Assembly (NCBI RefSeq): GCF_024347615.1
Contig: NZ_AP025508.1
Coordinates: 1-64,000 of the forward strand
From: Vibrio splendidus
GTDB taxonomy: Bacteria; Pseudomonadota; Gammaproteobacteria; Enterobacterales; Vibrionaceae
Reading direction: 5' to 3'
Length of the DNA: 64,000 bases
Part shown: positions 24,885 to 38,507 of the stretch, piece by piece
Position numbering within the stretch: the stretch's first letter is position 1
How the letters are laid out: each line of letters starts with the position of its first letter
Program-made: the position numbers and the translations under genes
The notes under the pieces: model-generated
The model's database searches: none
What the model was told of the DNA's origin: nothing
What the model saw: the letters and a program-made list of their open reading frames with translations, nothing else

Positions 24885-24912
24885 TTGCCAGTGTGATCGA
24901 AATCTCTATAAT
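24885..24912 (+). promoter_or_regulatory. rRNA promoter P1
   Basis: TTGCCA (24885-24890) and TATAAT (24907-24912) are 16 bases apart. The A-rich stretch upstream (about 24848-24880) could be an UP element. A GC-rich discriminator follows. Confidence 0.8.
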
Positions 24913-25012
24913 GCGACCTCGTTGAAACGGGAAGGCTTCGTAAGAAACCAAAACGAATCAGCAGGTCAAATTAGCCAAGCTAAGCGCTTGAAAAAAGTTT
25001 TGAAAATAGTGG

Positions 25013-25040
25013 TTGACACTAAAACTTAAATCGCTAAAAT
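25013..25040 (+). promoter_or_regulatory. rRNA promoter P2
   Basis: TTGACA (25013-25018) and TAAAAT (25035-25040) are 16 bases apart. The GGCCGTCCG discriminator is typical of stringently controlled promoters. Confidence 0.8.
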
Positions 25041-25075
25041 GGCCGTCCGATTTGAGCGAACCTCAAAAAGGAAAA

Positions 25076-25086
25076 GCTCTTTAACA
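25076..25086 (+). promoter_or_regulatory. boxA antitermination site in the 16S leader
   Basis: GCTCTTTAACA matches the rRNA boxA consensus used by the NusB/NusE antitermination complex. Confidence 0.85.
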
Positions 25087-25332
25087 ATTTAAACCTATCA
25101 ATCTGTGTGGGCACTCGTTGATGAATATCAAAACGTCATTCTTAGGAATGGCAGTTACTTCGGTAACAAACTTGATTTCAATGAACTGAGTGACCAATAC
25201 AAAATTAAGTTTACTTAATTTTGGCACAGTCAATTCATTACCATTCTGTTGGAATGGTAATAGCTTTAAAATTACACTCTTTATTTATAAAGAATAGTTT
25301 TGAAGTCAGTATTCGTTGAGTCACAAAATCTT

Positions 25333-26887
<1,555 letters not shown>

Positions 26888-27011
26888 TACGAAGATAGTC
26901 ACGATGAGTGTCCACACAGATTGATTAGGTTTAGAAAAGAAAAGAGTAGAAGAACTCCCAAGGTTCTTTGAAGTTTGTTTCTGCTTTTTAAAGTAGAGAT
27001 GAATTAGCAGT

Positions 27012-27087
27012 GTCCCGTTCGTCTAGAGGCCTAGGACACCGCCCTTTCACGGCGGTAACAGGGGTTCGACTCCCCTACGGGATACCA
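27012..27087 (+). tRNA. tRNA-Glu (TTC)
   Basis: Cloverleaf with anticodon TTC in CTTTCAC, T arm GGGGTTCGACTCCCC and encoded CCA. The first acceptor pair is G-U. First of four tRNAs in the 16S-23S spacer. Confidence 0.97.
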
Positions 27088-27089
27088 TT

Positions 27090-27165
27090 GGGTCGTTAGC
27101 TCAGTTGGTAGAGCAGTTGACTTTTAATCAATTGGTCGCAGGTTCGAATCCTGCACGACCCACCA
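27090..27165 (+). tRNA. tRNA-Lys (TTT)
   Basis: Acceptor GGGTCGT / ACGACCC, anticodon TTT in CTTTTAA, and encoded CCA. It lies 2 bases after tRNA-Glu. Confidence 0.97.
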
Positions 27166-27190
27166 TTTCCTCCCAAGGAAATAAAAATAT

Positions 27191-27266
27191 GGGGCTATAG
27201 CTCAGCTGGGAGAGCGCCTGCCTTGCACGCAGGAGGTCTGCGGTTCGATCCCGCATAGCTCCACCA
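27191..27266 (+). tRNA. tRNA-Ala (TGC)
   Basis: Acceptor GGGGCTA / TAGCTCC with the G3-U70 identity pair of tRNA-Ala, anticodon TGC in CTTGCAC, and encoded CCA. Confidence 0.97.
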
Positions 27267-27298
27267 TTCTTTCTCCATGAAGGAATTAAAACTATCAT

Positions 27299-27374
27299 GG
27301 GCGATTAGCTCAGTTGGGAGAGCACCTGCCTTACAAGCAGGGGGTCACTGGTTCGAGCCCGGTATCGCCCACCA
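27299..27374 (+). tRNA. tRNA-Val (TAC)
   Basis: Acceptor GGGCGAT / ATCGCCC, anticodon TAC in CTTACAA, and encoded CCA. Last tRNA of the spacer. Confidence 0.97.
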
Positions 27375-27689
27375 TCTTTAAGCATTCTCGTAAGAGAGTA
27401 TTTAAAAATGGTTTTGAAAGTTTAAAACTTAAAAAACTCTTGCTCTTTAACAATTTGGAAAGCTGACTGATTGATTTACTTACGAGTAATTCAATCAAAT
27501 TTAAAAGTTCTCAATGTTTATCTTTCATTAGATAAACACAACAAACACATTCAAGTGTCTTGTATTCGAATCAATGTTTACATTGATTCACAATTGAGTC
27601 CGGCAAACAGTTATCAAGAATTAACCCTTCTTGATGACAACCAAAAACCTTGGTTAGTTGCCATACGCTAAGACCCTTTCGGGTTGTAT
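27375..27689 (+). other. 23S leader part of the rRNA spacer
   Basis: It holds a second boxA (27441-27452). AATTTGGAAAGCT at about 27451 matches the complement of AGCTTTCCGAATT at about 30656 beyond 23S. Directly before 23S, GGGTTGTATGG complements CCATACAACACCC behind it. These form the 23S processing stem. No gene is seen. Confidence 0.8.
27441..27452 (+). promoter_or_regulatory. boxA antitermination site before 23S
   Basis: TGCTCTTTAACA is the full boxA consensus and repeats the signal of the 16S leader. Confidence 0.87.
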
Positions 27690-30583
<2,894 letters not shown>

Positions 30584-30676
30584 ACAACACCCAAGGGGTT
30601 TTGTGGACTCAAAGACAGACCTTGAATGAGTTTGAAGAGAAATAACTTTTAGATAAGCTTTCCGAATTTTAAAATT

Positions 30677-30796
30677 TGCTTGGCGACCATAGCATTGTGG
30701 ACCCACCTGATTCCATGCCGAACTCAGAAGTGAAACACAATAGCGCCGATGGTAGTGTGGGGTTTCCCCATGTGAGAGTAGGACATCGCCAGGCTT
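30677..30796 (+). rRNA. 5S ribosomal RNA
   Basis: It starts TGCTTGGCGACCATAGC, contains CCGAACTCAGAAGTGAAAC and ends CGCCAGGCTT. Length is 120 bases. Terminal helix TGCTTGGCG / CGCCAGGC is clear. Confidence 0.97.
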
Positions 30797-30865
30797 TAAA
30801 TATCGTTACTTGCATTAGCAATTAACAACATCATTAGTGTACTAATCTATTGATGACAATTTGTT

Positions 30866-30956
30866 GGAGGGATGGCTGAGTGGTCGAAAGCACCGGTCTT
30901 GAAAACCGGCAACCGTTAATAGCGGTTCTAGGGTTCAAATCCCTATCCCTCCACCA
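30866..30956 (+). tRNA. tRNA-Ser (TGA)
   Basis: A class II tRNA with a long variable arm (AACCGTTAATAGCGGTT). Acceptor GGAGGGA / TCCCTCC, anticodon TGA in CTTGAAA, and encoded CCA. The discriminator base is A, whereas E. coli tRNA-Ser species have G. It follows 5S by 69 bases and is probably part of the rRNA transcript. Confidence 0.95.
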
Positions 30957-30962
30957 CCATTG

Positions 30963-30994
30963 AAAAGCCCGCTGAGAAATCAGCGGGCTTTTTT
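30963..30994 (+). terminator. Terminator of the rRNA/tRNA-Ser transcript
   Basis: AAAAGCCCGCTGA and TCAGCGGGCTTTTTT close on a GAAA tetraloop. Very strong stem with a T-run. Confidence 0.93.
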
Positions 30995-31019
30995 CATATT
31001 TGTCGTTTAGAAAAACAAA

Positions 31020-31041
31020 AAAGAGCACTAACGTGCTCTTT
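31020..31041 (-). terminator. Terminator of ilvY
   Basis: AAAGAGCAC and GTGCTCTTT form a perfect stem with a TAAC loop, preceded by an A-run that serves the minus-strand transcript. Confidence 0.8.
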
Positions 31042-31081
31042 ATCTGTGACTCCACACTTGCTTGTTATCACTTATAGATAA

Positions 31082-31972
31082 CTAGTCTTTAAGGTATTTA
31101 CCTTCAGCTACCTGCCAAAATGCTCTAATTAACGGATTTTCTAACTGCGATCGCTTACAGCACACTCCCAATTCAAACGGCTTGATTGGCTCTATTTTTA
31201 AGCGGTCGACTTTATCTCTCACAGGGCTGTTGTTGATTACAACGTCTGGCGCGATACCAACCCCACAACCAAGAGCAACCATACTTACGATCGCTTCATG
31301 ACCTGATACCTGAGCGTAAATGTTGGGCTTTATCTTCATCTTTTTGAACCACGCGTTCGCACGCTCTCGTGCAGTACCTGCTTCTGGAATAATAAAAGGC
31401 ACTTCATTCCAGTTTGGTTTATCTGATTGCAGCTGCTGGCTAAAACTACTCACACCGGATGGGATGATGACTGACAGTGGTATATCGCTGATGGTTTCGA
31501 ACTCTAATCTTGAGGGAAGAATGTCTGGCTTCGCTGAGATAGCAATATCTGCTTCATCATTTAAAATCTTGTCGATGGATTGAGCCGGATCGCCTGTAGA
31601 GAGCTTAAATTCAATGTACGGATGAATAGCTCTGAATTCGGTTATGAGCTCAGGTAGGTGGCTGTAACTAGCCGTTACCGAGCAAAATATGCGAATTTCA
31701 CCTTTAAGTTCTTGCTCACCACCTTTCAGGTGAAGATTGTATTGCTGCCACTCTCCAACGATGCTTAATGCTACTGGCAATAGGTGCTTTCCTGCTGGAG
31801 TGAGATCAACACTGCGGTTATCTCTAATAAGCAATTCTTGCCCCGTTTCTTCTTCAAGCTTTTGTACCTGACGACTAAGTGCTGAAGGACTGACGTGCAT
31901 AGCAGCAGCGGTTTTGCTGAAACTCTTGCTATCACATAAATGTATAAATAATTGTAGAGATTTTATGTTCAT
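31082..31972 (-). CDS. ilvY: LysR-type activator IlvY
   Basis: IlvY activates ilvC in response to acetolactate or acetohydroxybutyrate. The start is ATG 31972, giving MNIKSLQLFIHLCDSKSFSKTAA (296 residues, 297 in E. coli). The longest frame adds 22 atypical residues. The helix-turn-helix lies at about 18-38 (FSKTAAAMHVSPSALSRQV), followed by the effector-binding domain. The divergent neighbour ilvC is its known target. A palindrome lies in the shared promoter gap. Confidence 0.94.
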   Translation of the reverse strand: MNIKSLQLFIHLCDSKSFSKTAAAMHVSPSALSRQVQKLEEETGQELLIRDNRSVDLTPAGKHLLPVALSIVGEWQQYNLHLKGGEQELKGEIRIFCSVTASYSHLPELITEFRAIHPYIEFKLSTGDPAQSIDKILNDEADIAISAKPDILPSRLEFETISDIPLSVIIPSGVSSFSQQLQSDKPNWNEVPFIIPEAGTARERANAWFKKMKIKPNIYAQVSGHEAIVSMVALGCGVGIAPDVVINNSPVRDKVDRLKIEPIKPFELGVCCKRSQLENPLIRAFWQVAEGKYLKD

Positions 31973-31998
31973 GTTTTGTGATCGTTTCCATGTTGCAT

Positions 31999-32010
31999 TT
32001 ATTGCAATAA
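31999..32010. promoter_or_regulatory. Candidate IlvY operator
   Basis: TTATTGCAATAA is a 12-base perfect palindrome between divergent ilvY and ilvC. A second TTGCA half-site stands just upstream (31993-31997). IlvY in E. coli binds tandem sites with a TTGCAA core in this gap. Confidence 0.65.
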
Positions 32011-32118
32011 CTAATTGTGAATATATCACTTTCAGCAACGGAGTGTCTGTTTTAGTATGAAGTCATTCGATAGAGAGATATCGACCTTACGGACTTATTT
32101 TTAAAGGAGTGCCCTAGA

Positions 32119-33603
32119 ATGGCTAACTATTTCAATACATTAAACCTTCGTGAACAACTAGACCAATTAGGTCGTTGCCGTTTCATGGATCGTGAAGAAT
32201 TCACGACAGAAGCTGAATATCTTGAAGGTAAGAAAATCGTAATTGTTGGTTGTGGTGCTCAAGGCCTAAACCAAGGTCTGAACATGCGTGATTCTGGCTT
32301 AGACGTATCTTACGCTCTACGCCAAGCGGCAATTGATGAAAAGCGTCAATCATTCAAAAACGCTGATGAAAACGGCTTTGTTGTGGGTAGCTACGAAACG
32401 CTAATCCCTCAAGCAGATCTAGTTATCAACCTTACTCCAGACAAGCAACATACAAACGTTGTTGAAACAGTAATGCCTCTAATGAAGCAAGGCGCTGCTC
32501 TTGGTTACTCTCACGGCTTTAACGTTGTTGAAGAAGGCATGCAATTACGTGCTGACCTTACTGTAGTAATGGTTGCACCTAAGTGTCCAGGTTCTGAAGT
32601 TCGCGAAGAGTACAAGCGTGGCTTCGGTGTTCCAACTCTGATCGCTGTTCACCCAGAAAATGACCCTAAAGGCGAAGGCTGGGATATCGCTAAAGCTTGG
32701 GCTGCAGGTACTGGTGGTCACCGTGCAGGTTGCCTAGAGTCTTCTTTCGTAGCTGAAGTTAAATCTGACCTTATGGGTGAGCAAACTATCCTATGTGGCA
32801 TGCTACAAGCGGGTTCTATCGTATCTTACGAGAAGATGATTGCTGATGGCATTGAACCAGGCTATGCAGGCAAGCTTCTACAATACGGTTGGGAAACGAT
32901 TACTGAAGCACTTAAGTTCGGTGGCGTAACTCACATGATGGATCGTCTATCTAACCCAGCTAAAGTTAAAGCGTTTGAGCTTTCTGAAGAGCTTAAAGAC
33001 CTAATGCGTCCACTTTACAATAAGCACATGGATGACATCATCTCTGGTCACTTCTCTAGCACTATGATGGCTGACTGGGCGAACGATGACGTGAACCTAC
33101 TAGGCTGGCGTGAAGAGACAGGTGCAACTGCATTTGAAAACTACCCAACTTCTGACGTAGAAATCTCAGAGCAAGAGTACTTCGATAACGGTATCTTAAT
33201 GGTTGCTATGGTTCGTGCCGGTGTTGAGCTAGCATTCGAAGCTATGACTGCATCTGGTATCATCGATGAGTCTGCTTACTACGAATCTCTACATGAGCTT
33301 CCACTAATCGCAAACACAGTTGCTCGTAAGCGTCTTTACGAAATGAACGTTGTAATCTCAGATACTGCTGAGTACGGTAACTACCTATTCGCTAACGTAG
33401 CAACACCGTTACTACGTGAGAAGTTCATGCCTTCAGTAGCAACTGACGTAATCGGCCGCGGTCTAGGTGAAACATCTAACCAAGTTGATAACGCTAAGCT
33501 AATTGAAGTAAACGAAGCTATCCGTAACCACCCTGTAGAGTACATTGGTGAAGAGCTACGTAGCTACATGAGCGACATGAAGCGCATCGCTGTAGGCGGT
33601 TAA
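32119..33603 (+). CDS. ilvC: Ketol-acid reductoisomerase
   Basis: IlvC converts acetolactate and acetohydroxybutyrate into dihydroxy-acids in valine/isoleucine synthesis, using NADPH and Mg2+. The 494-residue product is the long class II form (491 in E. coli) with duplicated C-terminal knotted domains. The nucleotide site is [20 protein letters not shown] near residues 40-60. [11 protein letters not shown] and the acid-rich metal site ([10 protein letters not shown]) are present. AAGGAG lies upstream of the ATG. A terminator follows at 33701. Confidence 0.97.
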   Translation: MANYFNTLNLREQLDQLGRCRFMDREEFTTEAEYLEGKKIVIVGCGAQGLNQGLNMRDSGLDVSYALRQAAIDEKRQSFKNADENGFVVGSYETLIPQADLVINLTPDKQHTNVVETVMPLMKQGAALGYSHGFNVVEEGMQLRADLTVVMVAPKCPGSEVREEYKRGFGVPTLIAVHPENDPKGEGWDIAKAWAAGTGGHRAGCLESSFVAEVKSDLMGEQTILCGMLQAGSIVSYEKMIADGIEPGYAGKLLQYGWETITEALKFGGVTHMMDRLSNPAKVKAFELSEELKDLMRPLYNKHMDDIISGHFSSTMMADWANDDVNLLGWREETGATAFENYPTSDVEISEQEYFDNGILMVAMVRAGVELAFEAMTASGIIDESAYYESLHELPLIANTVARKRLYEMNVVISDTAEYGNYLFANVATPLLREKFMPSVATDVIGRGLGETSNQVDNAKLIEVNEAIRNHPVEYIGEELRSYMSDMKRIAVGG

Positions 33604-33700
33604 TTAGTAGCTTAGATACTGATAAATTTGCAGAAAAAGCGAAGCAGTATCACTAACTCCTTACAGGTTGGAGTTATAAATAAGCAACACAACATCTAAT

Positions 33701-33735
33701 AAAAAGGCTTGGTCGCCGTTGACCAAGCCTTTTTG
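33701..33735 (+). terminator. Terminator after ilvC
   Basis: AAAAAGGCTTGGTC and GACCAAGCCTTTTT form a long stem with a 6-base loop. It may also work on the minus strand. Confidence 0.9.
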
Positions 33736-33827
33736 CTTTTAGTAACAAAATCTTAAAAATCAATCAAATGAACATTGTTTGATCAGTCTTCGTCGACTTT
33801 CAGTTCTTGATTGATCTTCAGAAATAC

Positions 33828-33858
33828 AAAAGGGTTGGTGCTTTCACACCAACCCTTT
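33828..33858 (-). terminator. Terminator downstream of ubiK
   Basis: AAAGGGTTGGTG and CACCAACCCTTT form a 12-pair stem 20 bases past the ubiK stop. Confidence 0.85.
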
Positions 33859-33877
33859 CAGTTTTCTTGCTTTACGC

Positions 33878-34129
33878 TTACTTGTCGGCAATCTTTGCTT
33901 CTAAGTCCGTTAGCTTTTGTTCCATTTCAGTCAGCTTTTGGCGAGTGCGCAGTAGTACTTGTGTTTGAACATCAAATTCTTCACGGCTTACAACGTCTAG
34001 CTTGTTCAGTTGGCCTTGGATAACCTGACGAACTTTTTGATCTACGTCTGAACCAAGCTCTTTTACTGGTTGAGGCATAGAATCGTGGATCTGCTTAGCA
34101 ATCTGCTCTAGTTTTTTTGGATCAAACAT
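33878..34129 (-). CDS. ubiK: Ubiquinone biosynthesis accessory factor UbiK
   Basis: UbiK (YqiC family) is a small coiled-coil protein needed for efficient aerobic ubiquinone synthesis, reported to work with UbiJ and lipids. The 83-residue product begins [20 protein letters not shown]. An amphipathic N-terminal helix is followed by a coiled coil with heptads ([22 protein letters not shown], about 58-80). It is a single-gene unit with its own terminator. Confidence 0.9.
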   Translation of the reverse strand: MFDPKKLEQIAKQIHDSMPQPVKELGSDVDQKVRQVIQGQLNKLDVVSREEFDVQTQVLLRTRQKLTEMEQKLTDLEAKIADK

Positions 34130-34199
34130 ATCAATTAAAACTCCTGAATATTTATCACTATTCTATTTAATCACACTTGATATGTCGCCTATGGCGTAC

Positions 34200-34227
34200 A
34201 AAAAAAGGCCACCGAAGTAGCCTTTTT
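34200..34227 (-). terminator. Terminator of the efflux operon
   Basis: AAAAAGGC and GCCTTTTT flank a 10-base loop 22 bases past the RND stop. A-run on the plus strand serves the minus-strand transcript. Confidence 0.75.
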
Positions 34228-34248
34228 ATTGTTAATACGACTTAGCGA

Positions 34249-37200
34249 TTACTTATTATCAGCTAATTCTCTGTGCGCCGCTTTTGCTTCATCGACGCGA
34301 GCTAGCTTTTCTAGGTCTTTGTCTTCAACAAATACAGGTAGAGGTTTGTGTTTTTCAGCCAAGTAGCTGTAAATCACTGGCAGTACAAACAGAGTGAAGA
34401 TAGTACCAATCGCTAGACCTGCAACGATTACGATACCAATACTGAAACGCTGAGCCGCACCCGCACCACTTGCGTACATCAGTGGGATTAGACCCGCGAT
34501 CATCGCAGCCGTTGTCATCAGGATTGGACGAAGACGAACCTTCGCCGCTTCCATTACCGCTTCAATACGAGTCTTGTGATTGTGTAGCTGTTCTTCTTTC
34601 GCTACCTCACAGATCAAGATACCGTGCTTGGTAATCAGGCCGACCAAGGTGATCAAACCAACTTGCGAGTAGATGTTCATCGTTGCCGCACCCCAAGCCA
34701 GAGCTATTAGGGCACCACAAATCGCCAGTGGTACAGATACCATGATAACCAGTGGATCTTTTAGAGATTCAAACTGAATCGCCAATACCAAGAAGATGAT
34801 AGCCAACGCTAAACCAAAGGTCGCGTAAAGTGCGCTACCTTCTGTTACGTATTGGCGTGCTTCACCCATGTAGTCATGGTTATAGCCACTTGGAAGCTTA
34901 TTGGCAGCTGTGTCTTCAAACCACGCAATTGCATCACCCATTGCAGCGCCTGGAGCCGGTACCGCACCAATCGTAGCCGAGTTCAATTGGTTGAAGTGAG
35001 GAAGAGAGCGAGGCTCAGCCACAACATCAATCGTGATTAAACTGCCTAGAGGAATTGCTTTACCATCTGCGCCACGAACATAGTAGTTGTTCATCGATTC
35101 AGGGTTTAGACGGAACTTACGTTCAACTTGAGGGATAACCTCGTAAGAACGACCATTCAAGTCGATACGGTTTACGTAACCATCAGACATCATAGTACCT
35201 AGAGTGATACCGATATCTTGCATCGTCACGCCGTAAGCCCCCGCTTTGTCTTTGTCGATATGGATCTTCATGGTTGCTGAGTCGTAATTCAAATCAAGAT
35301 CTGAATAAACGAACAGCGGGTTTGTCGATACTTCGGCTAAGATCTCTGTCGTAATTTGGAATAGGCTCTCGAAGCTGTTCGGTGTTGTAATAACAAACTG
35401 AACAGGAAGGCCTGAACCTGCACCTGGAAGTTCTGGCATTTGGAAGGCTGTTACGGCCATACCAGGAACATCTTTCACCAAGTTACCAACACGGTTTGCT
35501 ACTTCAGACTGGCTTGCTTCACGCTCACTCCATGGAACCATTGATGCGATACCAAAAGCTTGGTTTGCATTAGGAACACCTGTAAACACCTGCGCATACG
35601 CTACTTCTGGCTGATCAGACAGAAGGCTGTTTACGTCATTCATGGTGTTTTGCATGTAGTCCAAGTTCGCATTCGAAGGTGCTGTACCCATAAGCATTAT
35701 TACACCTTTATCTTCTGAAGGTGCTAACTCACTAGGGATGAACTTGAATAACAGTGGCAAACTTGCAAATACGATGATAGCGAAGCCAATGAAGACTGGG
35801 CGATGCTGCATTACCGCGCCAAGCATACGCTCGTAGCGATTGGTCATGCCGTCTAGTACGCTATGTACTTTCTGCTCAAACTTGCTTGGCTCGGCGTGAG
35901 CTTTGAGCATTTTTGAACACATCATTGGCGATAACGTTAACGCCACAATACCCGATACAAAAACAGCACCAGCAAGGGTTAGTGCAAACTCTTTAAACAA
36001 CGAGCCTGTGATACCACCCATCATTGCGATAGGAGCATATACTGCACCTAGCGTTAATGTCATTGCGATAACGGGTACTGCAATTTCACGAGTACCGATG
36101 ATGGCAGCTCGGAAAGGAGACTCCCCTAATTTTATATGCCGGTCGACGTTTTCCAATACAACGATGGCATCATCAACTACTAAGCCGATAGCCAGTACCA
36201 TTGCCAGTAGCGTCATTAGGTTCCAAGAGAAGCCCATCGCCTGCATTACCATAGCCACACCAATTAGAGACAGTGGGATAGTAACGATCGGGATAAGAAC
36301 CGCACGGAATGAACCTAAGAACAAAGTAATTACGACGAGTACAATTAATGCCGCTTCAAGAATGGTTTTAATAACCTCTTGAATGGATTCATTAATCGCA
36401 ATAGTCGAGTCATACATGATATTCATCGAGATGTTACTTGGAAGGTTCTTCTCTAATTGAGGTAGAAGCTCAAGGACATCAGCGGCAATGTTGATAGGGT
36501 TCGCACTTGGTGCCGCGTTAATTGCTGCAACAACCGCTTCCTTACCGTTTGCACTCGCTCGGTAAATATCGTGGCTTTTTTCTAAAGAAACCTTAGCGAT
36601 GTCAGACAGGCGAATAATTTCACCCTCACCACTTTTAACGACTAAGTTCTCTAGCTCTTCAGTGTTTGATACTTGCGTATCGGCACTGCCGTTATAAAGA
36701 ACGAATTCGCCAGTAGCTTGACCTGTCGCTGATTGGTAGTTGTTGGCATCCAATACCGACATAACATCAGTAGCGGTGAGGTTAACAGCTGCCATTTTTG
36801 ACGGATCTAGCCATACGCGCAGTGCGTATTTCATACCACCATATAGGTCGACTTTAGATACACCATTTACCGTAAATAGCTGCGGGTTGATTACACGCTC
36901 TAGATAATCGGTAATTTGGCTTGATACGAGCTCATCACTGGTAAAACCAATATAAAGTACCGCGGTCGTTGAACCGGTAGACATAGTTACGGTTGGATCT
37001 TCGGCTTCTTTAGGGAGCTGAGACCGTACCGAGTTTGTCTTGGCCAGTATGTCTGACAACGCCGCATTCGGGTCGGTGTTCAACTTCATGTTTACGGTAA
37101 TCGTAGAACTACCAAGTACAGAAGAAGAAGTCATATAGTCGATATTATCCGCTTGAGCCACAGCTTGTTCGAGGGGCTGGGTGATAAAGCCTTGGATAAG

Positions 37201-37371
37201 ATCGGCACTTGCACCGTAGTAACTCGTGGTTACGGTTACGACGGTATTCGTCATTTCAGGGTATTCACGCACCTGCATTTTGAAGATTGCTTGTAAGCCA
37301 AGCAGAGCAATCAAAAAGCTGATGGATACCGCTAGAACTGGACGTTTAATAAAAACATCAGTAAAGCGCAT
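34249..37371 (-). CDS. vexB: RND multidrug efflux pump, VexB-like
   Basis: This is a proton-driven inner-membrane transporter of the HAE1 RND family, working with a periplasmic adaptor and an outer-membrane channel such as TolC (not in the window). The 1040-residue length is typical. The N-terminal helix FIKRPVLAVSISFLIALLG and a second set of helices in the C-terminal half are clear. The proton-relay motif GLVVDDAIVVLENV lies near residue 400. The symbol rests on position: regulator, adaptor and pump downstream of ilvC and ubiK as I recall for V. cholerae vexRAB. Substrates cannot be read from sequence. Confidence 0.85.
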   Translation of the reverse strand: MRFTDVFIKRPVLAVSISFLIALLGLQAIFKMQVREYPEMTNTVVTVTTSYYGASADLIQGFITQPLEQAVAQADNIDYMTSSSVLGSSTITVNMKLNTDPNAALSDILAKTNSVRSQLPKEAEDPTVTMSTGSTTAVLYIGFTSDELVSSQITDYLERVINPQLFTVNGVSKVDLYGGMKYALRVWLDPSKMAAVNLTATDVMSVLDANNYQSATGQATGEFVLYNGSADTQVSNTEELENLVVKSGEGEIIRLSDIAKVSLEKSHDIYRASANGKEAVVAAINAAPSANPINIAADVLELLPQLEKNLPSNISMNIMYDSTIAINESIQEVIKTILEAALIVLVVITLFLGSFRAVLIPIVTIPLSLIGVAMVMQAMGFSWNLMTLLAMVLAIGLVVDDAIVVLENVDRHIKLGESPFRAAIIGTREIAVPVIAMTLTLGAVYAPIAMMGGITGSLFKEFALTLAGAVFVSGIVALTLSPMMCSKMLKAHAEPSKFEQKVHSVLDGMTNRYERMLGAVMQHRPVFIGFAIIVFASLPLLFKFIPSELAPSEDKGVIMLMGTAPSNANLDYMQNTMNDVNSLLSDQPEVAYAQVFTGVPNANQAFGIASMVPWSEREASQSEVANRVGNLVKDVPGMAVTAFQMPELPGAGSGLPVQFVITTPNSFESLFQITTEILAEVSTNPLFVYSDLDLNYDSATMKIHIDKDKAGAYGVTMQDIGITLGTMMSDGYVNRIDLNGRSYEVIPQVERKFRLNPESMNNYYVRGADGKAIPLGSLITIDVVAEPRSLPHFNQLNSATIGAVPAPGAAMGDAIAWFEDTAANKLPSGYNHDYMGEARQYVTEGSALYATFGLALAIIFLVLAIQFESLKDPLVIMVSVPLAICGALIALAWGAATMNIYSQVGLITLVGLITKHGILICEVAKEEQLHNHKTRIEAVMEAAKVRLRPILMTTAAMIAGLIPLMYASGAGAAQRFSIGIVIVAGLAIGTIFTLFVLPVIYSYLAEKHKPLPVFVEDKDLEKLARVDEAKAAHRELADNK

Positions 37372-37382
37372 TGTGCCTCCAG

Positions 37383-38489
37383 TTACAGCTTAGGTGTTTC
37401 AGATGGTGGAGTGATTGCATCACTTTCAACAACCTTAACTTTGGCACCGTTACTTAGACGTACTTGGCCAGAAGTTACAACCGTATCGCCGGCTTTAACG
37501 CCTTCAAGGATGTGTGCAATCTCAGCGGTACGCTCACCTACTTTTACAACATGTTGAGCAACACGTTGAACGCCGTCTTCTTCCGTCAGGATGTAAACAT
37601 TGTCACCATATAGAGTGAAAGTAATCGCTGTTTGAGGCAACGTTACTTGGTTCTCTAGCTTAGGCAGAATGATGTTAGCACGCGCAAACATGCCGCTACG
37701 AAGCTTGCCATCATTGTTTGGAATGTCTGCTTGAACTTGAATAAGACCACTTTGGATACTTACTGCGGGTTCAATGGCACTGATAGAGCCTTCAAACGGT
37801 TTCTCTGGGTAAGCATCAACAAAGATGTCGATAGCCTGACCAACATTGATACGAGAGATATCTGTTTGAGATACAGTAAAGCGTAGGCGCATCACGCTGG
37901 TATCTTCTAAACGAACGATATCTGTACCTGATTGCAGGTATTGACCTAGGTACACGTTACGAATACCCACTTTGCCATCGAAAGGAGCACGAATTTCACG
38001 GCGTTCGATAGATGCTTTTAGGCTTTCAATATCAGCAGATAGAGAGTAGTAGTTTGCTTCTGCTTCATCGTATGCTTCTTTTGAAATAGAACCTTTCTTA
38101 TACAGGCCTTGGTAGCGTTTGTATTTTGCTTTTGCCGCAGGCAGGCGAGCTTCAGAACTCTTTAGATTTGCCTTTTCTACGCCAGAATCAAGACGAACAA
38201 GAAGTTGGTCATTTTTAACATCAGTACCAGAACCAAAAGAGATTTGGTCAATAACACCGCTGGTTTCATTCGCTAGCGTGACACCTTGGTTAGGTTCGAT
38301 GAAGCCGATAGCTTCAATTACTGGAACCCAGTCGATCGGCTGAACTTCAGTAACCGTTACTGGAAACTCTGGTTCAGGGCGGTTGGCCATATACTCAGCA
38401 ATTTTTTGTTGTTTGAACATGTTGAACCCAATAACGCTGCCGAAAAGAAGTACAGCGATGAGTAACATGAAGAAAGTCCACTTTTTCAT
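37383..38489 (-). CDS. vexA: RND efflux periplasmic adaptor, VexA-like
   Basis: This is the membrane-fusion subunit that links the RND pump to the outer-membrane channel. I use ATG 38489 (MKKWTFFMLLIAVLLFGSVIG, 368 residues); a TTG 9 bases upstream is also possible. There is one N-terminal membrane anchor (4-22), a lipoyl/barrel-sandwich segment (LANETSGVIDQISFGSG and RAPFDGKVGIRNVYLGQYL), a hairpin of coiled coils between them, and a beta-barrel. The pump gene starts 11 bases downstream, so they are co-translated. Confidence 0.87.
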   Translation of the reverse strand: MKKWTFFMLLIAVLLFGSVIGFNMFKQQKIAEYMANRPEPEFPVTVTEVQPIDWVPVIEAIGFIEPNQGVTLANETSGVIDQISFGSGTDVKNDQLLVRLDSGVEKANLKSSEARLPAAKAKYKRYQGLYKKGSISKEAYDEAEANYYSLSADIESLKASIERREIRAPFDGKVGIRNVYLGQYLQSGTDIVRLEDTSVMRLRFTVSQTDISRINVGQAIDIFVDAYPEKPFEGSISAIEPAVSIQSGLIQVQADIPNNDGKLRSGMFARANIILPKLENQVTLPQTAITFTLYGDNVYILTEEDGVQRVAQHVVKVGERTAEIAHILEGVKAGDTVVTSGQVRLSNGAKVKVVESDAITPPSETPKL

Positions 38490-38507
38490 TATGGTCAAAA
38501 CTCCGAT

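Larger units (their letters stand above)
24806..25332 (+). promoter_or_regulatory. rRNA operon promoter and leader region
   Basis: Two promoters (24885-24912 and 25013-25040) lie behind an AT-rich upstream stretch. A boxA antitermination signal (25076-25086) and the 5' half of the 16S processing stem follow. Bases 25092-25115 are nearly complementary to 26906-26931 just after 16S, giving the RNase III target that encloses 16S. Confidence 0.85.

Noticed and set aside
35903..36382. 159-codon plus-strand open frame opposite the RND pump gene
   Set aside because: A shadow of the pump gene. No start context and low-complexity Ser/Thr/Ala composition.
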